Below, in pieces: positions 59,889 through 64,000 of a DNA stretch of 64,000 bases. The DNA comes from Marthasterias glacialis (lineage: Eukaryota > Echinodermata > Asteroidea > Forcipulatida > Asteriidae), in NCBI GenBank assembly GCA_911728455.2, contig OU452234.1, forward strand, positions 10,267,531 to 10,331,530, read 5' to 3'. The position numbers and the translations under genes are program-made. The notes beneath the pieces are model-generated. The model ran no database searches. It had not been told where the DNA came from and worked only from the letters and a program-made list of their open reading frames with translations. Numbering within the stretch: position 1 is the first letter of the stretch; each line of letters starts with the position of its first letter.

Positions 59889-60091
59889 AAAGGCCTTCGT
59901 GGCTTAGACATCTGTGTAGCCGCAAAGCCACTGCAGCGAAGACCAAATCGAGAGATACAGACAAACGTTAGACATTCCTGACAAGTTGGAAAAGACCCTA
60001 ATTCTGGCTTCGGCACTCGTCGTGTGCGCTGACTTGGTCTTCGCTGCAGTGGCTTCGCGGCTACACAGATGTCTAAGCCACAAAGGCCTTG
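59889..60091. repeat. Long hairpin, 60-bp arms
   Basis: The arm 59889-59948 pairs with 60032-60091 with about four mismatches; the shared core is GTGGCTTAGACATCTGTGTA. The loop is 83 bp. The outer flanks do not pair. It could be a fold-back element or a source of a hairpin RNA. Confidence 0.75.
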
Positions 60092-60934
60092 ACGAAAGGC
60101 TAGCCTATGTCCAGTATTAACACGTAACGAATAGAGTAGGAACAAGTCCATCTTCGCTTTTGGCTTCTCTTGACAATCTGATGTCGCGCTGTAGTCAGAG
60201 TCGATAGTCGATAAAATGTGTAAGGACATGTTTACTCGCTATACTGTCAGCTGCAGCACAGATCCGGGCGTCACTTTGTGTACACCACGCGACCCTGGAT
60301 TGGAAGCAGTCAGCCGGGCAGTCGAACGGCGCATGCATTTAACCTTGAACTTGAAGAGTTCAGCTTGCCATTTGATTGCGGGTTTAGCAACAATTAGCAG
60401 GACCATTTCGTCTCATGGGTATATCCGACACGCATCGCACAACACAGAGAAAGGACATAGCATGATGCACATTCCGCATTACGAAACGCATTCATTTCTA
60501 GTTACTATTCTACTGAGTGCTGGCGGTGCCGAGCGAGGAGTTCTGACCTCGCAGTGCAACCAAACACTTAAATACAATCTTCTTATTTGGAGATTTTCCA
60601 ACAGTGTTGCGGAATAATTTACTTGTTCCCCTCAGAAAGGTAGGCCTTTTTAGACTTGTGCCTGTAAACCGTTCAAGCATGATACTTAAAATGCAATATG
60701 GCTGTAATCCTTGCTCCATGCCGTAACAAGCACTGTGGCTTCCCGGGCTGAGGGGGGTATTCTGCGATTGAGGGACTTTTGCAACTCGAGGACTCCTGCA
60801 GAATCAGCCCGTGTTAAAACGAACTGCCAAACTGTCTGCTCGACTAATCTCATACACCAGGTAAACTTCTGTCCTCTTTATTTCGGGAACCACGTACAGA
60901 TTTTCTAGTATTTCAACAGTCATGATTCTCTTAA

Positions 60935-61768
60935 CCCTATCAGGACCGGGCTTTTTTTGGACTTACGGGGACCGGGGGGGGGGCTCATTGTGCCCCCCCT
61001 CCGTATTTTCCAAAGTCTTGGGCCGATTTTTATGAAACTTGCCACAAATGTGTATTTCACCGAGTTCTACATGATGGTGTAAAAAAAAATGCAAAAAAAT
61101 TGCATTAAAAGTAATTTTTGTAGTTTTTTTGCCCATTTTTGGTCAAAAATCGTATTTTTCCCATAATTTCCATATTTTTTGCCAGAATTCTGTAAAACTT
61201 TGCAAATTTGTCTTCCTTGACATCCTCAAGAACATAAACACCTTTTTCTTTACCAGAGTTACCTTTGAGGGCGCTAAACAAGCTGTTTTATGTAATTTTT
61301 GGGAAAAAAATCACGTTTTTACATTTTTGCACTTAAAAATCGATGTAAACAGTCCTTTTAGGGTCCGAGTGTGCATTTATGAGGCCTAACTAACAACTCT
61401 ATAGTATTTCTAGACCTCAAAAGTTCAAAATTATAATGTTGAAAATATTCCATAGATACAAAATTTTGCAAAGTTCGAACCCCTAAAAAACAGCTAAAAA
61501 TACAAAATCCAAGATGGCCGCCAAAATGGCGGCCATTTTGGATTCCCACAATGCATCTCAAACTATCATGTGACATTTCGGTATCACTGGCCACTAAAAA
61601 TACTTAAAAACATAACATTTTGCTAAAAAATGCCCCAAAATCACAAAAAACGAGTAATATGGGTTCAAACGTCAGAAAATTTGGTGGCGATCGAATGTAG
61701 CGTTTAAAAGTTACAGGAAAAAGTTTGGTAGGGGGGCACATTGTGCCCCCCCCCCGGTCCTGATAGGG
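60935..61768. mobile_element. piggyBac-like non-autonomous element, TTAA-flanked
   Basis: The left end CCCTATCAGGACCGGG and the right end, read on the minus strand, CCCTATCAGGACCGG are inverted without mismatch over 15 bp. Both are flanked by TTAA (60931-60934 and 61769-61772). TTAA duplication with CCC-starting ends is the piggyBac signature. The interior has poly-G/C stretches around CTCATTGTGCC or CACATTGTGCC near both ends and a GGCCGCCAAAATGGCGGCC palindrome near 61516. There is no transposase frame. Confidence 0.8.
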
Positions 61769-62373
61769 TTAAATGTTATTATTTATCTATGGTTAAACTA
61801 GAGAGCCAAGCACCATCATCTGTATATAAAGTACTGCTTCTATATAAAGTACTAGTACTATTTCTACATTATACTACCACTATATTATAATAATACTACA
61901 AATGATAAAGTGCAGTAGTGGTAGTATCAGGTTTGTGGAGTATACGTGACTAGTGTTGCAATGAAAATTATATTTTATTTATTTATTCATTTATTTATTA
62001 AAACTTGTTTATACACGGTAACCCATTCAACCAAGGTTGTTTTTCGAGGGGCCGTGGTGCATGAAAAGATTGCACAACGTTTGAACAAATTACAAGGTAA
62101 AAAAAAAGTAATTAAGTCAAAAGCTAAACAAATTAAAGCACCAAGAATAAAAAGCAATAAGAAAAGCCAGACAGATAAAAAAGGAAATATAAAACCTGCA
62201 AGTTATGTTTAGGTAATTACTCTAAAATGAAAATGAATGAGAATATTATATCAAATAACAGCTGTCTAGTGTCTAGCCCCATAATAGTATAAAGGGATCT
62301 ACTTTTGTTCTGGACTAACTCGGGGTATCAGATCATTGGCACTATATTATGGGGCTAAGCTGTTCATATCCTC

Positions 62374-62488
62374 TTGGTAAGTGATGTTTTGGGATCGGAA
62401 GTGCAATGAAACGAATAGTATACATACATTTATACAAGAACATTTCGTTACACTGCACTTCCGGCTCAAAAACGTCATCACTTACCAA
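62374..62488. mobile_element. Fold-back element just upstream of the B-box gene
   Basis: TTGGTAAGTGATGTTTTGGG at the left pairs with AAAACGTCATCACTTACCAA at the right, and GGAAGTGCAATGAAACG with CGTTACACTGCACTTCC. The loop is about 35 bp. An outer pair, AGCCCCATAATAGT near 62275 and CTATATTATGGGGCT near 62343, may belong to a second fold. Confidence 0.65.
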
Positions 62489-62834
62489 TAGGATTGATGT
62501 CTCCAAACATAGATAAATGAAATGTCCTTTATCCATTGCACGTTCCGAATTTGACATTCAATTAATGGTTGAATGGAATGCAAAATGGGGTCATAATGGG
62601 GTAGGGAACCGTTGTGGTATAGCATGGAGAAAGAAAAATCATTTGTAAAGATACTGTATTGTTTTAATTGTTGGCAACAATTCTTACCTTTTGCTGTAGG
62701 TTATTAATGTATGATCGAACAAGCTCAAATATTTTCAATTGATGGCAATACACAAAAGTTTCAGTCCATATTTTACAGATCGTTTATGTTTCCACATTGG
62801 TAAATGTCCGTTGATAAGAGGCCGAGTTAAGAGA

Positions 62835-63813
62835 ATGGCATCGTCTTTTGAACAGCCTCCGGTCTGTGAAGTGTGTGACGAGAAGAAAGTGGCCGCACAC
62901 CGCTGTCTCGACTGCAACCAAAACATCTGCACCAACTGCCGCAAGATACACCAGCGAATTGCTGCAACCTCAGGCCACGCAGTCGCTGACGTTCAACAGA
63001 CTGATCCTACCAAACAGCAGCATCGCTCAAAATGCCGCAGCCATGATGACCAGGTCATGCAGTTTTATTGTACAACTTGTGACAAGCTGATTTGCCCAAA
63101 GTGCACCGAAACTGATCACCGTGAGCCAGAACATAACTTCACCAACTGCACCAGAGCTTCAGCTAGCTTCAGACAGTCTTTGTCAAAATACTTCACCCCT
63201 CTTGAAAAAACTGTGAAAGATCTAAACCTGTCCGTAGCCATTGCCTGCAAGATTAAAGACAAACTGGACTCCGCCGTTGAAAGGACCATTGGAGAGGTCA
63301 AGAGCCAAGTGGAGGAAATCAAAGCAGGACTAATCACCCAAGAGAGCTGTATAATTGACGAAATTAGAGACATCCAGAAAGTCCGCGGCATTAAGCTTGA
63401 TGAACACAAACAGAGTGCGACGACGATCTCACAGAAGATACAATATTCTCTACGGTCAGCAAGAGATGCTTCCTCTACCCTGACAGAAGAGGCTTTTCTA
63501 AATCTCTATCCAAGCATCAGTAAGGAGTTGGAATCACTGACCAGTGAAGACCTACCCAAGATTGATGCCAAACTATCCTGCATGAGATTTGATAGCGGTC
63601 AATGTAACATTACCCTTGGGCAGTTGGAACTGAAGGGCAGGTGGAAGCTTGCCTTGGCGTTTGGTGACCATGGAAGTGGTCCCGGGGAGTTCAGTTCCGT
63701 ACGTAGCGTTTCTTCAGTCCCAGATGAGATCCTTTTGGCCGACTTCTACAATCAACGTGTGGTCATCTGTAACGTGGAGGGGTACCAAATACGCTCTATT
63801 CCAATGCATAGCG
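62835..63813 (+). CDS. B-box / coiled-coil / NHL protein (TRIM-like), 5' part
   Basis: A partial gene running off the right edge. From the ATG at 62835 (AGAATGG, good context) it encodes 326 residues and ends in a GTAAGT donor at 63814, phase 1. An alternative in-frame ATG lies at 62742. A first B-box has C11, C14, C24, C27, C32, C35, H39 and H48; a second has C67, H70, C79, C82, C87, C90, H95 and H100. A helical, coiled-coil-like region follows, about residues 110-265. From about residue 273 the sequence (FGDHGSGPGEF, ILLADFYNQRVVICN) matches the start of an NHL beta-propeller, whose remaining blades must lie beyond the window. No RING finger is visible upstream, so either it is missing or it sits on an unseen exon. 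By family, such proteins act as ubiquitin ligases or RNA-binding regulators; without the RING the ligase role is uncertain. Confidence 0.85.
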
Positions 63814-64000
63814 GTAAGTCTGATATAACCCCTAGCGCCCAGAGGTGCGTTTTTTTTTAACACCCTATTTTGAATTAGTCCTTCCCATGAAGTATGATAA
63901 TTACATTCACGCACGCGTACTGACATTATTGGGTGGCAAACGCCAAAAACATAGTAAGCAATTCAGACATCATTAATCGATTTGTACCTTTTAAAGCTCT
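63814..64000 (+). other. Start of an intron of the B-box/NHL gene
   Basis: A GTAAGT donor at 63814 is followed by sequence that stays in frame only briefly (stop near 63858). The remaining NHL-coding exons are expected to the right of the window. Confidence 0.7.

Larger units (their letters stand above)
47175..62834. other. Repeat-rich intergenic region between paralog E and the B-box gene
   Basis: About 15.7 kb with no supported gene. It holds MITEs at 48737-49053, about 49740-51205 (with a nested insertion at 49905-50333), 51756-52168, 56465-56690, 59071-59205, 59208-59404 and 60935-61768. It also holds a SINE-like tail (51500-51720), a strong hairpin (59889-60091), a fold-back near the gene start (62374-62488), a CG dinucleotide tract near 56057-56067 and simple AT-rich DNA (for example 53960-55000). 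Many short open frames here overlap these repeats. Confidence 0.55.

Noticed and set aside
59795..60229. 144-codon minus-strand frame
   Set aside because: It spans the 60-bp-arm hairpin at 59889-60091 and so reads the same sequence forwards and backwards. No domain is seen.

Overview
This window looks like intergenic-rich nuclear DNA of a marine invertebrate animal, most likely a deuterostome such as an echinoderm. Genes are sparse, introns follow GT..AG rules with GTAAGT donors, cytokine-type genes sit among many small DNA transposons, and there is no bacterial gene packing. The species call is an inference: family-level similarity points to an animal with an expanded IL-17 set and B-box/NHL proteins, as known in sea urchins, but molluscs, hemichordates and amphioxus cannot be excluded without a search.

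The dominant gene content is a dispersed cluster of five IL-17-type cystine-knot cytokine genes: IL17-A (2954-3634, +, one coding exon), IL17-B (10657-11160, +, first exon unresolved), IL17-C (20678 down to 17769, -, two exons), IL17-D (30242-31450, +, two exons) and IL17-E (47174 down to 43268, -, two exons, first exon provisional). The letters are only local labels. Each has a signal peptide, a variable linker, and the IL-17 core: a Cys-Pro start, a second CPW-like cysteine, an Arg-x-Pro segment, a C-x-C-x-x-C-like cluster, a VL segment and a terminal C-x-C. IL17-B has lost one cysteine from each half of what should be a single disulfide.

At the right end (62835-63813 and beyond the window) is the 5' part of a B-box/coiled-coil/NHL (TRIM-like) gene, cut by a GTAAGT donor.

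The rest is repeat-rich non-coding DNA. Main items are a 16-bp minisatellite (12773-13203); a 24-bp minisatellite (34948-35740); a satellite of about 3.8 kb with 38-bp monomers and a 226-bp higher-order period (about 37110-40900); hAT-like MITEs with exact 8-bp target duplications (21403-21777, 51756-52168); a TTAA-flanked piggyBac-like element (60935-61768); a MITE packed with tandem palindromes (26442-26791); a large fold-back element carrying a nested insertion (about 49740-51205); many smaller fold-back elements; and a non-LTR retrotransposon remnant inside the IL17-C intron.

No rRNA, intact tRNA, CRISPR array or bacterial feature was seen. Exon joins were worked out by eye from splice signals and frame and need transcript support.
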